From Phocoena phocoena (lineage: Eukaryota > Chordata > Mammalia > Artiodactyla > Phocoenidae): a stretch of 64,000 nt of DNA. Within the stretch, counting starts at the first letter, position 1. Each line of letters opens with the position of its first letter. This document shows positions 49,996 to 62,229 of this stretch, in pieces. The notes beneath the pieces were generated by a model, which was given only the letters and a program-made list of their open reading frames with translations, did no database searches and was not told the DNA's origin. The stretch spans positions 434,001 to 498,000 of the forward strand of contig NW_027077452.1 in assembly GCF_963924675.1 (NCBI RefSeq). Reading direction: 5' to 3'. A program made the position numbers and the translations under genes.

Positions 49996-51743
49996 TGCAG
50001 ATTTCCTTTACAGGCTTGCTTGGTTGGCCAAAAAGGGCGTATGAGTTTTTTCCTGAATATATTCAGGAAAAAACGAATACGCCCTTTTTGGCCAAGTGCA
50101 TCATTGTCGACGTTGTGCCTCTTTTCCTATGCTTTCAGGGCAATTCCAGTCTACCCCCTGCAATCGTTTTCCTGAAATTCAGCCCCGCTTTCAAGTCCCC
50201 TTCGCAGGCTTACTTCAATATATTTTTGGAGGATAGCTGTCATTTATAACTCTGCAGGTTTGTGAAGTACAGTGCCCCTGAGCTCCTTTCTTCAACTCGC
50301 TTTCTTGTGAGCTGGGCACAAAACCGCAGGATTGCTTCAGGCCCTAATCTGTTTCCAGCAGGGCACACTGAGCCTTTGTTTAATTCCTCTTCCTGGTGGG
50401 CAATGAGCGTTACATTTGCCCGTGCAGACACCTACAGCTAGTCTCTCATTGGTTCTCCCTATTCCTGTTCATCTTGCACAGAAATTGCAAGCTGTGCGAA
50501 ACAGGAGGTTAAAGGCACTGACTCTCCAAGCGGGGAGAGTGTTAGTAAAGCATCTGGAATGGTGAACCCGAGGACCAGGATACGAAAACTGAGATGCATT
50601 TTAAATCATTTCCCAATCACACGGTGGACGATACTCTGGGTTTCCCATGCATGTTTTAGCTGGAGGAAGAATCCCTTGAACCTGGAGAGTTGGGACCTAT
50701 GGAATGGGTACGATGCAGTATGACTTCAAAGGGTCTGCATTTGCTCACCGAAACTCACCAATGCTATCAGCCTGAAGTGTCCAGCCTTATGTCTCAACCA
50801 GCTCTGGGTGTAGATGTGGTCAATCCCGGTTGCATCACATGCCCTGAGTGAATTATTTAAGAATTGCTCTCTATTTCACTGTCTTTGTGTTTTGTTTTCG
50901 AAATTTATTTTGATAATGGGATTTATCGGATTTTCACTGCTGCGTTTCGGCCGCTGTACACACGCTTGATTCTCTTACGGAGACATATATATCCATGGGT
51001 TTTAAGATTCTTCCTACTCAGGTATATTCCTAGGCGTTGAATATGTGGTGTTGGGTCCATTTCGTTGAGCAAGGAGTAGGTCTTGTCTATTACATATTTG
51101 GCTTATGGAAAGTTATCTGTGCTAATTTCAGTCTCTGGTTTTATGCAGCACCCCAAGGCACCTTTCCCCATAAGCAAGCACTAGTTGGTTTTCTAAATTT
51201 GAGACCCTGTTGTTTTTTGTAATTCAGTTCATGTGTAGTCAAGTTTACATTCCGTGTATTAGTGATATCTTATGATGTTTCTTTTTCTGTGTGACGTAGT
51301 TCACGTAGAATCACCGTAACTGCATGCACTTACTATGCCGCTACGTGCCTGATGACACAGATTTCATTGCTGAGTGATTTTGCATTGCACGTACGTGCCA
51401 CAACTTCTTTATCCATTTTTTGCTTTCTGGGATATTTACCTGATACTGTAGACGAGCTTCTTGTGAACACAGCCGTCCCAAATATTGGGGTGGCTGTCTG
51501 TTTTTGATTTTAATTTCCGTAAGCTATAGGACCATAAGTGGAAGTGCCATAGGCTGTGTTGCTTTGTTTCTTACGTGTTTCAGGAAACACCATACACTTC
51601 TCCAGGGTGGCTGCTGGCAATTTACATCCTGCCAATCAGCATAACAAGGCTCCCTGTTCTCCATATCCTGTCCTACCTTTCTGGATTTTACACTTTTTTC
51701 AGATGGCCCTTTTGCCCGGGGGGGCAGTGAGATTTCATTGTAG
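49996..51743 (+). repeat. Satellite unit 30 (GA-palindrome subfamily)
   Basis: Length 1748 bp. Palindrome at 50024-50095 with the paired GA changes. Carries CCTACTCAGG near 51013, GTTGTTTTTTG near 51209, and a cluster of changes just after the invariant block (TAACTGCATGCACTT near 51317; GATTTTGC near 51378). Confidence 0.97.
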
Positions 51744-53293
51744 TGCAGATTTCCTTTACAGGCTTGCTTGGTTGGGCAAAAAGGGCGTATGCGTTTTTTC
51801 CTGAATATATTCAGGAAAAAACGCATATGCCCTTTTTGGCCAAGTGCATCATTGTCGACGTTGTGCCTCTTTTCCTATGCTTTCAGGGCAATTCCAGTCT
51901 ACCCCCTGCAATCGTTTTCCTGAAATTCAGCCCCGCTTTCAAGTCCCCTTCGCAGGCTTACTTCAATATATTTTTGGAGGATAGCTGTCATTTATAACTC
52001 TGCAGGTTTGTGAAGTACAGTGCCCCTGAGCTCCTTTCTTCAACTCGCTTTCTTGTGAGCTGGGCACAAAACCGCAGGATTGCTTCAGGCCCTAATCTGT
52101 TTCCAGCAGGGCACACTGAGCCTTTGTTTAATTCCTCTTCATGGTGGGCAATGAGCGTTACATTTGCCCGTGCAGACACCTACAGCTAGTCTCTCATTGG
52201 TTCTCCCTATTCCTGTTCATCTTGCACAGAAATGGCAAGCTGTGCGAAACAGAAGGTTAAAGGAACTGACTCTCCAAGCGGGGAGAGTGTTAGTAAAGCA
52301 TCTGGAATGGTGAACCCGAGGACCAGGAAACGAAAACTGAGATGCATTTTAAATCATTTCCCAATCACACGGTGGACGATACTCTGGGTTTCCCATGCAT
52401 GTTTTAGCTGGAGGAAGAATCCCTTGAACCTGGAGAGTTGGGATCCATGGAATGGGTACCATGCAATATGACTTCAAAGGGTCTGCATTTGCTCACCGAA
52501 ACTCACCAGTGCTATCAGCCAGAAGTGTCCAGCCTTATGTCTCAACCAGCTCTGGGTGTAGATGTGGTCAATCCCGGTTGCATCACATGCCCTGAGTGAA
52601 TTATTTAAGAATTGCTCTCTATTTCACTGTCTTTGTGTTTTGTTTTCGAAATTTATTTTGATAATGGGATTTATCGGATTTTCACTGCTTCATTTCCGCC
52701 GCTGTACACACGCTTGATTCTCTTACGGAGACATATATATCCATGGGTTTTAAGATTCTTCCTAGTCAGGTATATTCCTAGGCGTTGAATATGTGGTGAT
52801 GAGTCCATTTCGTTGAGCAAGGAGTAGGTCTTGTCTATTACATATTTGGCTTATGGAATGTTATCTGTGCTAATTTCAGTCTCTGGTTTTATGCAGCACC
52901 CCAACGCACCTTTCCCCATAAGCAAGCACTAGTTGGTTTTCTAAATTTGAGACCCTGTTCTGTTTTGTAATTCAGTTCATGTGTAGTCAAGTTTACATTC
53001 CGTGTATTAGTGATATCTTATGATGTTTCTTTTTCTGTGTGACGTAGTTCACGTAGAATCACCGTACCTGCATCCACTCACTATGCCGCTACGGGCCTGA
53101 TGACACAGATTTCATTGCTGAGTGATATTGCATTGCACGTACGTGCCACAACTTCTTTATCCATTTTTTGCTTTCTGGGATATTTACCTGATACTGTAGA
53201 CGAGCTTCTTGTGAACACAGCCGTCCCAAATATTGGGGTGGCTGTCTGTTTTTGATTTTAATTTCCGTAAGCTATAGGACCATAAGTGGAAGT
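51225..53293 (+). repeat. Block duplicated at 4-unit spacing, left copy
   Basis: About 2.07 kb match 58217-60285 at a 6,992-bp (4 x 1,748) offset. Two differences were seen (51776 G/C and 52936 G/T). It carries on directly from the 5,244-bp-offset block, so the source is contiguous while the copy is split. Confidence 0.9.
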
Positions 53294-53491
53294 GCCGTAG
53301 GCTGTGTTGCTTTGTTTCTTACGTGTTTCAGGAAACACCATACACTTCTCCAGGGTGGCTGCTGGCAATTTACATCCTGCCAATTAGCATAACAAGGCTC
53401 CCTGTTCTCCATATCCTGTCCTACCTTTCTGGATTTTACACTTTTTTCAGATGGCCCTTTTGCCCGGTGGGGCAGTGAGATTTCATTGTAG
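51744..53491 (+). repeat. Satellite unit 31
   Basis: Length 1748 bp. Palindrome at 51772-51843 has two mismatches (TTGGGCAAAA; CATATGCC). Shares GTGATGAGTCC (near 52796), CAGAAGGTTAAAGG (near 52250) and GGGATCCATGG (near 52439) with unit 35. Confidence 0.97.
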
Positions 53492-56400
53492 TGCAGATTT
53501 CCTTTACAGGCTTGCTTGGTTGGCCAAAAAGGGCGTATGAGTTTTTTCCTGAATATATTCAGGAAAAAACGAATACGCACTTTTTGGCCAAGTGCATCAT
53601 TGTCGACGTTGTGCCTCTTTTCCTATGCTTTCAGGGCAATTCCAGTCTACCCCCTGCAATCGTTTTCCTGAAATTCAGCCCCGCTTTCAAGTCCCCTTCG
53701 CAGGCTTACTTCAATATATTTTTGGAGGATAGCTGTCATTTATATCTCTGCAGGTTTGTGAAGTACAGTGCCCCTGAGCTCCTTTCTTCAACTCGCTTTC
53801 TTGTGAGCTGGGCACAAAACCGCAGGATTGCTTCAGGCCCTAATCTGTTTCCAGCAGGGCACAGTGAGCCTTTGTTTAATTCCTCTTCCTGGTGGGCAAT
53901 GAGCGTTACATTTGCCCGTGCAGACACCTACAGCTAGTCTCTCATTGGTTCTCCCTATTCCTGTTCATCTTGCACAGAAATTGCAAGCTGTGCGAAACAG
54001 GAGGTTAAAGGCACTGACTCTCCAAGCGGGGAGAGTGTTAGTAAAGCATCTGGAATGGTGAACCCGAGGACCAGGATACGAAAACTGAGATGCATTTTAA
54101 ATCATTTCCCAATCACACGGTGGACGATACTCTGGGTTTCCCATGCATGTTTTAGCTGGAGGAAGAATCCCTTGAACCTGGAGAGTTGGGACCTATGGAA
54201 TGGGTACGATGCAGTATGACTTCAAAGGGTCTGCATTTGCTCACCGAAACTCACCAATGCTATCAGCCTGAAGTGTCCAGCCTTATGTCTCAACCAGCTC
54301 TGGGTGTAGATGTGGTCCATCCCGGTTGCATCACATGCCCTGAGTGAATTATTTAAGAATTGCTCTCTATTTCACTGTCTTTGTGTTTTGTTTTCGAAAT
54401 TTATTTTGATAATGGGATTTATCGGATTTTCACTGCTGCATTTCCGCCGCTGTACACACGCTTGATTCTCTTACGGAGACATATATATCCATGGGTTTTA
54501 AGATTCTTCCTAGTCAGGTATATTCCTAGGCGTTGAATATGTGGTGTTGAGTCCATTTCGTTGAGCAAGGAGTAGGTCTTGTCTATTACATATTTGGCTT
54601 ATGGAATGTTATCTGTGCTAATTTCAGTCTCTGGTTTTATGCAGCAACCCAAGGCACCTTTCCCCATAAGCAAGCACTAGTTGGTTTTCTAAATTTGAGA
54701 CCCTGTTCTGTTTTGTAATTCAGTTCATGTGTAGTCAAGTTTACATTCCGTGTATTAGTGATATCTTATGATGTTTCTTTTTCTGTGTGACGTAGTTCAC
54801 GTAGAATCACCGTACCTGCATCCACTCACTATGCCGCTACGGGCCTGATGACACAGATTTCATTGCTGAGTGATATTGCATTGCACGTACGTGCCACAAC
54901 TTCTTTATCCATTTTTTGCTTTCTGGGATATTTACCTGATACTGTAGACGAGCTTCTTGTGAACACAGCCGTCCCAAATATTGGGGTGGCTGTCTGTTTT
55001 TGATTTTAATTTCCGTAAGCTATAGGACCATAAGTGGAAGTGCCATAGGCTGTGTTGCTTTGTTTCTTACGTGTTTCAGGAAACACCATACACTTCTCCA
55101 GGGTGGCTGCTGGCAATTTACATCCTGCCAATCAGCATAACAAGGCTCCCTGTTCTCCATATCCTGTCCTACGTTTCTGGATTTTACACTTTTTTCAGAT
55201 GGCCCTTTTGCCCGGTGGGGCAGTGAGATTTCATTGTAGTGCAGATTTCCTTTACAGGCTTGCTTGGTTGGCCAAAAAGGGCGTATGAGTTTTTTCCTGA
55301 ATATATTCAGGAAAAAACGAATACGCCCTTTTTGGCCAAGTGCATCATTGTCGACGTTGTGCCTCTTTTCCTATGCTTTCAGGGCAATTCCAGTCTACCC
55401 CCTGCAATCGTTTTCCTGAAATTCAGCCCCGCTTTCAAGTCCCCTTCGCAGGCTTACTTCAATATATTTTTGGAGGATAGCTGTCATTTATAACTCTGCA
55501 GGTTTGTGAAGTACAGTGCCCCTGAGCTCCTTTCTTCAACTCGCTTTCTTGTGAGCTGGGCACAAAACCGCAGGATTGCTTCAGGCCCTAATCTGTTTCC
55601 AGCAGGGCACACTGAGCCTTTGTTTAATTCCTCTTCCTGGTGGGCAATGAGCGTTACATTTGCCCGTGCAGACACCTACAGCTAGTCTCTCATTGGTTCT
55701 CCCTATTCCTGTTCATCTTGCACAGAAATTGCAAGCTGTGCGAAACAGGAGGTTAAAGGCACTGACTCTCCAAGCGGGGAGAGTGTTAGTAAAGCATCTG
55801 GAATGGTGAACCCGAGGACCAGGATACGAAAACTGAGATGCATTTTAAATCATTTCCCAATCACACGGTGGACGATACTCTGGGTTTCCCATGCATGTTT
55901 TAGCTGGAGGAAGAATCCCTTGAACCTGGAGAGTTGGGACCTATGGAATGGGTACGATGCAGTATGACTTCAAAGGGTCTGCATTTGCTCACCGAAACTC
56001 ACCAATGCTATCAGCCTGAAGTGTCCAGCCTTATGTCTCAACCAGCTCTGGGTGTAGATGTGGTCAATCCCGGTTGCATCACATGCCCTGAGTGAATTAT
56101 TTAAGAATTGCTCTCTATTTCACTGTCTTTGTGTTTTGTTTTCGAAATTTATTTTGATAATGGGATTTATCGGATTTTCACTGCTGCGTTTCGGCCGCTG
56201 TACACACGCTTGATTCTCTTACGGAGACATATATATCCATGGGTTTTAAGATTCTTCCTACTCAGGTATATTCCTAGGCGTTGAATATGTGGTGTTGGGT
56301 CCATTTCGTTGAGCAAGGAGTAGGTCTTGTCTATTACATATTTGGCTTATGGAAAGTTATCTGTGCTAATTTCAGTCTCTGGTTTTATGCAGCACCCCAA

Positions 56401-56562
56401 GGCACCTTTCCCCATAAGCAAGCACTAGTTGGTTTTCTAAATTTGAGACCCTGTTGTTTTTTGTAATTCAGTTCATGTGTAGTCAAGTTTACATTCCGTG
56501 TATTAGTGATATCTTATGATGTTTCTTTTTCTGTGTGACGTAGTTCACGTAGAATCACCGTA
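52907..56562 (+). repeat. Recent 3-unit duplication, right copy
   Basis: Copy of 47663-51318. It stops at 56562: the next base is C here but A in the left copy (51319). The continuation of the left copy is instead found one unit further on, at about 58217. Confidence 0.93.
53492..55239 (+). repeat. Satellite unit 32 (copy of unit 29)
   Basis: Length 1748 bp. Palindrome at 53520-53591 with the GA changes plus ACGCACTT at 53579. I found two differences from unit 29: 53579 against 48335, and 54118 against 48874. Confidence 0.97.
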
Positions 56563-56987
56563 CCTGCATCCACTCACTATGCCGCTACGGGCCTGATGAC
56601 ACAGATTTCATTGTTGAGTGATATTGCATTGTACGTACGTGCCACAACTTCTTTATCCATTTTTTGCTTTCTGGGATATTTACCTGATACTGTAGACGAG
56701 CTTCTTGTGAACACAGCCGTCCCAAATATTGGGGCGGCTGTCTGTTTTTGATTTTAATTTCCGTAAGCTATAGGACCATAAGTGGAAGTGCCATAGGCTG
56801 TGTTGCTTTGTTTCTTACGTGTTTCAGGAAACACCATACACTTCTCCAGGGTGGCTGCTGGCAATTTACATCCTGCCAATCAGCATAACAAGGCTCCCTG
56901 TTCTCCATATCCTGTCCTACCTTTCTGGATTTTACACTTTTTTCAGATGGCCCTTTTGCCCGGGGGGGCAGTGAGATTTCATTGTAG
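55240..56987 (+). repeat. Satellite unit 33 (copy of unit 30 up to about 56562)
   Basis: Length 1748 bp. Palindrome at 55268-55339 with the GA changes. It follows unit 30, including GTTGTTTTTTG near 56453, and then leaves it: after about 56562 it has the common TACCTGCATCCACTC instead of the unit 30 cluster. Confidence 0.97.
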
Positions 56988-58735
56988 TGCAGATTTCCTT
57001 TACAGGCTTGCTTGGTTGGCCAAAAAGGGCGTATGCGTTTTTTCCTGAATATATTCAGGAAAAAACGCATACGCCCTTTTTGGCCAAGTGCATCATTGTC
57101 GACGTTGTGCCTCTTTTCCTATGCTTTCAGGGCAATTCCAGTCTACCCCCTGCAATCGTTTTCCTGAAATTCAGCCCCGCTTTCAAGTCCCCTTCGCAGG
57201 CTTACTTCAATATATTTTTGGAGGATAGCTGTCATTTATAACTCTGCAGGTTTGTGAAGTACAGTGCCCCTGAGCTCCTTTCTTCAACTCGCATTCTTGT
57301 GAGCTGGGCACAAAACCGCAGGATTGCTTCAGGCCCTAATCTGTTTCCAGCAGGGCACACTGAGCCTTTGTTTAATTCCTCTTCCTGGTGGGCAATGAGC
57401 GTTACATTTGCCCGTGCAGACACCTACAGCTAGTCTCTCATTGGTTCTCCCTATTCCTGTTCATCTTGCACAGAAATGGCAAGCTGTGCCAAACAGGAGG
57501 TTAAAGGCACTGACTCTCCAAGCGGGGAGAGTGTTAGGAAAGCATCTGGAATGGTGAACCCGAGGACCAGGATACGAAAACTGAGATGCATTTTAAATCG
57601 TTTCCCAATCACACGGTGGACGATACTCTGGGTTTCCCATGCATGTTTTAGCTGGAGGAAGAATGCCTTGAACCTGGAGAGTTGGGACCCATGGAATGGG
57701 TACCATGCAGTATGACTTCAAAGGGTCTGCATTTGCTCACCGAAACTCACCAGTGCTATCAGCCTGAAGTGTCCAGCCTTATGTCTCAACCAGCTCTGGG
57801 TGTAGATGTGGTCAATCCCGGTTGCATCACATGCCCTGAGTGAATTATTTAAGAATTGCTCTCTATTTCACTGTCTTTGTGTTTTGTTTTCGAAATTTAT
57901 TTTGATAATGGGATTTATCGGATTTTCACTGCTGCATTTCCGCCGCTGTACACACGCTTGATTCTCTTACGGAGACATATATATCCATGGGTTTTAAGAT
58001 TCTTCCTAGTCAGGTATATTCCTAGGCGTTGAATATGTGGTGTTGAGTCCAATTCGTTGAGCAAGGAGTAGGTCTTGTCTATTACATATTTGGCTTATGG
58101 AATGTTATCTGTGCTAATTTCAGTCTCTGGTTTTATGCAGCACCCCAACGCACCTGTCCCCATAAGCAAGCACTAGTTGGTTTCCTAAATTTGAGACCCT
58201 GTTCTGTTTTGTAATTCAGTTCATGTGTAGTCAAGTTTACATTCCGTGTATTAGTGATATCTTATGATGTTTCTTTTTCTGTGTGACGTAGTTCACGTAG
58301 AATCACCGTAACTGCATGCACTTACTATGCCGCTACGTGCCTGATGACACAGATTTCATTGCTGAGTGATTTTGCATTGCACGTACGTGCCACAACTTCT
58401 TTATCCATTTTTTGCTTTCTGGGATATTTACCTGATACTGTAGACGAGCTTCTTGTGAACACAGCCGTCCCAAATATTGGGGTGGCTGTCTGTTTTTGAT
58501 TTTAATTTCCGTAAGCTATAGGACCATAAGTGGAAGTGCCATAGGCTGTGTTGCTTTGTTTCTTACGTGTTTCAGGAAACACCATACACTTCTCCAGGGT
58601 GGCTGCTGGCAATTTACATCCTGCCAATCAGCATAACAAGGCTCCCTGTTCTCCATATCCTGTCCTACCTTTCTGGATTTTACACTTTTTTCAGATGGCC
58701 CTTTTGCCCGGGGGGGCAGTGAGATTTCATTGTAG
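56988..58735 (+). repeat. Satellite unit 34 (mosaic)
   Basis: Length 1748 bp. Perfect palindrome at 57016-57087. The 5' part resembles unit 28 and unit 25 (AGAAATGGCAAGC with GCCAAACAGG). The 3' part from about 58217 matches the 3' end of unit 30 (TAACTGCATGCACTT near 58309). Confidence 0.97.
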
Positions 58736-60285
58736 TGCAGATTTCCTTTACAGGCTTGCTTGGTTGGCCAAAAAGGGCGTATGCGTTTTTTCCTGAATAT
58801 ATTCAGGAAAAAACGCATATGCCCTTTTTGGCCAAGTGCATCATTGTCGACGTTGTGCCTCTTTTCCTATGCTTTCAGGGCAATTCCAGTCTACCCCCTG
58901 CAATCGTTTTCCTGAAATTCAGCCCCGCTTTCAAGTCCCCTTCGCAGGCTTACTTCAATATATTTTTGGAGGATAGCTGTCATTTATAACTCTGCAGGTT
59001 TGTGAAGTACAGTGCCCCTGAGCTCCTTTCTTCAACTCGCTTTCTTGTGAGCTGGGCACAAAACCGCAGGATTGCTTCAGGCCCTAATCTGTTTCCAGCA
59101 GGGCACACTGAGCCTTTGTTTAATTCCTCTTCATGGTGGGCAATGAGCGTTACATTTGCCCGTGCAGACACCTACAGCTAGTCTCTCATTGGTTCTCCCT
59201 ATTCCTGTTCATCTTGCACAGAAATGGCAAGCTGTGCGAAACAGAAGGTTAAAGGAACTGACTCTCCAAGCGGGGAGAGTGTTAGTAAAGCATCTGGAAT
59301 GGTGAACCCGAGGACCAGGAAACGAAAACTGAGATGCATTTTAAATCATTTCCCAATCACACGGTGGACGATACTCTGGGTTTCCCATGCATGTTTTAGC
59401 TGGAGGAAGAATCCCTTGAACCTGGAGAGTTGGGATCCATGGAATGGGTACCATGCAATATGACTTCAAAGGGTCTGCATTTGCTCACCGAAACTCACCA
59501 GTGCTATCAGCCAGAAGTGTCCAGCCTTATGTCTCAACCAGCTCTGGGTGTAGATGTGGTCAATCCCGGTTGCATCACATGCCCTGAGTGAATTATTTAA
59601 GAATTGCTCTCTATTTCACTGTCTTTGTGTTTTGTTTTCGAAATTTATTTTGATAATGGGATTTATCGGATTTTCACTGCTTCATTTCCGCCGCTGTACA
59701 CACGCTTGATTCTCTTACGGAGACATATATATCCATGGGTTTTAAGATTCTTCCTAGTCAGGTATATTCCTAGGCGTTGAATATGTGGTGATGAGTCCAT
59801 TTCGTTGAGCAAGGAGTAGGTCTTGTCTATTACATATTTGGCTTATGGAATGTTATCTGTGCTAATTTCAGTCTCTGGTTTTATGCAGCACCCCAACGCA
59901 CCTTTCCCCATAAGCAAGCACTAGTTGTTTTTCTAAATTTGAGACCCTGTTCTGTTTTGTAATTCAGTTCATGTGTAGTCAAGTTTACATTCCGTGTATT
60001 AGTGATATCTTATGATGTTTCTTTTTCTGTGTGACGTAGTTCACGTAGAATCACCGTACCTGCATCCACTCACTATGCCGCTACGGGCCTGATGACACAG
60101 ATTTCATTGCTGAGTGATATTGCATTGCACGTACGTGCCACAACTTCTTTATCCATTTTTTGCTTTCTGGGATATTTACCTGATACTGTAGACGAGCTTC
60201 TTGTGAACACAGCCGTCCCAAATATTGGGGTGGCTGTCTGTTTTTGATTTTAATTTCCGTAAGCTATAGGACCATAAGTGGAAGT
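58217..60285 (+). repeat. Block duplicated at 4-unit spacing, right copy
   Basis: Copy of 51225-53293. Shared rare variants: TAACTGCATGCACTT, GATTTTGC, CAGAAGGTTAAAGG, GGGATCCATGG, GCTTCATTTCCG and GTGATGAGTCC. It ends before 60286, where GCCATAGG replaces GCCGTAGG. Confidence 0.9.
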
Positions 60286-60482
60286 GCCATAGGCTGTGTT
60301 GCTTTGTTTCTTACGTGTTTCAGGAAACACCATACACTTCTCCAGGGTGGCTGCTGGCAATTTACATCCTGCCAATCAGCATAACAAGGCTCCCTGTTCT
60401 CCATATCCTGTCCTACCTTTGTGGATTTTACACTTTTTTCAGATGGCCCTTTTGCCCGGGGGGCAGTGAGACTTCATTGTAG
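58736..60482 (+). repeat. Satellite unit 35 (copy of unit 31)
   Basis: Length 1747 bp (G6). Palindrome at 58764-58835 has one mismatch (CATATGCC). It follows unit 31 at a 6,992-bp offset up to about 60285, then returns to the more common GTGCCATAGG and GAGACTTCATT tail. Confidence 0.97.
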
Positions 60483-62229
60483 TGCAGATTTCCTTTACAG
60501 GCTTGCTTGGTCGGCCAAAAAGGGCGTATCCGTTTTTTCCTGAATATATTCAGGAAAAAACGCATACGCCCTTTTTGGCCATGTGCATCATTGTCGACGT
60601 TCTGCCTCTTTTCCTATGCTTTCAGGGCAATTCCAGTCTACCCCCTGCAATCGTTTTCCTGAAATTCAGCCCCGCTTTCAAGTCCCCTTCGCAGGCTTAC
60701 TTCAATATATTTTTGGAGGATAGCTGTCATTTATAACTCTGCAGGTTTGTGAATTACAGTGCCCCTGAGCTCCTTTCTTCAACTCGCTTTCTTGTGAGCT
60801 GAGCCCAAAACCGCAGGATTGCTTCAGGCCCTAATCTGTTTCCGGCAGGGCACGCTGAGCCTTTGTTTAATTCCTCTTCCTGGTCGGCAATGAGCGTTAC
60901 ATTTGCCCGTGCAGACACCTATATCTAATCTCTCATTGGTTATCCCTATTCCTGTTCATCTTGCGCAGAAATTGCAAGCTGTGCCAAACAGGAGGTTAAA
61001 GGCAGTGACTCTCCAAGCGGGGAGAGTGTTAGTAAAGCATCTGGAATGGTGAACCCGAGGACCAGGATACGAAAACTGAGATGCATTTTAAATCGTTTCC
61101 CAATCACACGGTGGACCATACTGTGGGGTTCCCATGCATGTTTTAGCTGGAGGAAGAATCCCTTGTACCTGAAGAGTTGGGACCCATGGAATAGGTACCA
61201 TGCAGTATGACTTCAAAGGGTCTGCATTTGCTCACCGAAACTCACCAATGCTATCAGCCTGAAGTGTCCAGCCTGATGTCTCAACCAGCTCTGGGTGTAG
61301 ATGTGGTCAATCCCGGTTGCATCACATGCCCTGAGTGAATTAGTTAAGAATTGCTCTCTATTTCACTGTCTTTGTGTTTTGTTTTCGAAATTTATTTTGA
61401 TAATGGGATTTATCGGATTTTCACTGCTGCGTTTCGGCCGCTGTACACACGCTTGATTCTCTTACGGAGACATATATATCCATGGGTTTTAAGATTCTTC
61501 CTAGTCAGGTATATTCATAGGCGTTGAATATGTGGTGTTGAGTCCATTTCGTTGAGCAAGGAGTAGGTCTTGTCTATTACATATTTGGCTTATGGAATGT
61601 TATCTGTGCTAATTTCAGTCTCTGGTTTTATGCAGCACCCCAAGGCACCTTTCCCCATAAGCAAGCACTAGTTGGTTTTCTAAATTTGAGACCCTGTTCT
61701 GTTTTGTAATTCAGTTCATGTGTAGTCAAGTTTACATTCCGTGTATTAGTGATATCTTATGATGTTTCTTTTTCTGTGTGACGTAGTTCACGTAGAATCA
61801 CCGTACCTTCATCCACTCACTATGCCGCTACGGGCCTGATGACACAGATTTCATTGCTGAGTGATATTGCATTGCACGTACGTGCCACAACTTCTTTATC
61901 CATTTTTTGCTTTCTGGTATATTTACCTGGTACTGTAGACGAGCTTCTTGGAAACACAGCCGTCCCAAACTTTGGAGTGGCTCTCTGTTTTTGATTTTAA
62001 TTTCCCTAAGTAATAGGACCATAAGTGCAATTGCCATAGGCTGTGTTGCTTTATTTCTTACGTGTTTCAGGAAACACCATACACTTCTCCAGGGTGGCTG
62101 TTGGCAATTTACATCCTGCCAATCAGCATAACAAGGCTCCCTGTTCTCCATATCCTGTCCTACCTTTCTGGATTTTACACTTTTTTCAGATGGCCCTCTT
62201 GCCCGGGGGGCAGTGAGACTTCATTGTAG
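60483..62229 (+). repeat. Satellite unit 36 (type B, domain I-like)
   Basis: Length 1747 bp. Palindrome at 60511-60582 is imperfect (TCGGCC; GTATCCG; outer GGCCATG). It combines domain I variants (GCGCAGAAATTGC as in unit 1; GAATTAGTTAAG and ATTCATAGGCG as in unit 7; type B tail as in unit 12) with the domain III marker AAATTCAGCCCCG near 60663. Confidence 0.97.

Larger units (their letters stand above)
47663..51318 (+). repeat. Recent 3-unit duplication, left copy
   Basis: 3,656 bp match 52907-56562 at an exact 5,244-bp (3 x 1,748) offset. I found only two differences (48335 C/A and 48874 T/C). Shared rare variants include GTGCCGTAGG, CCAATTAGC, the TAT in place of TAA near 48499, the GA palindromes and CCTACTCAGG. 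Confidence 0.93.
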
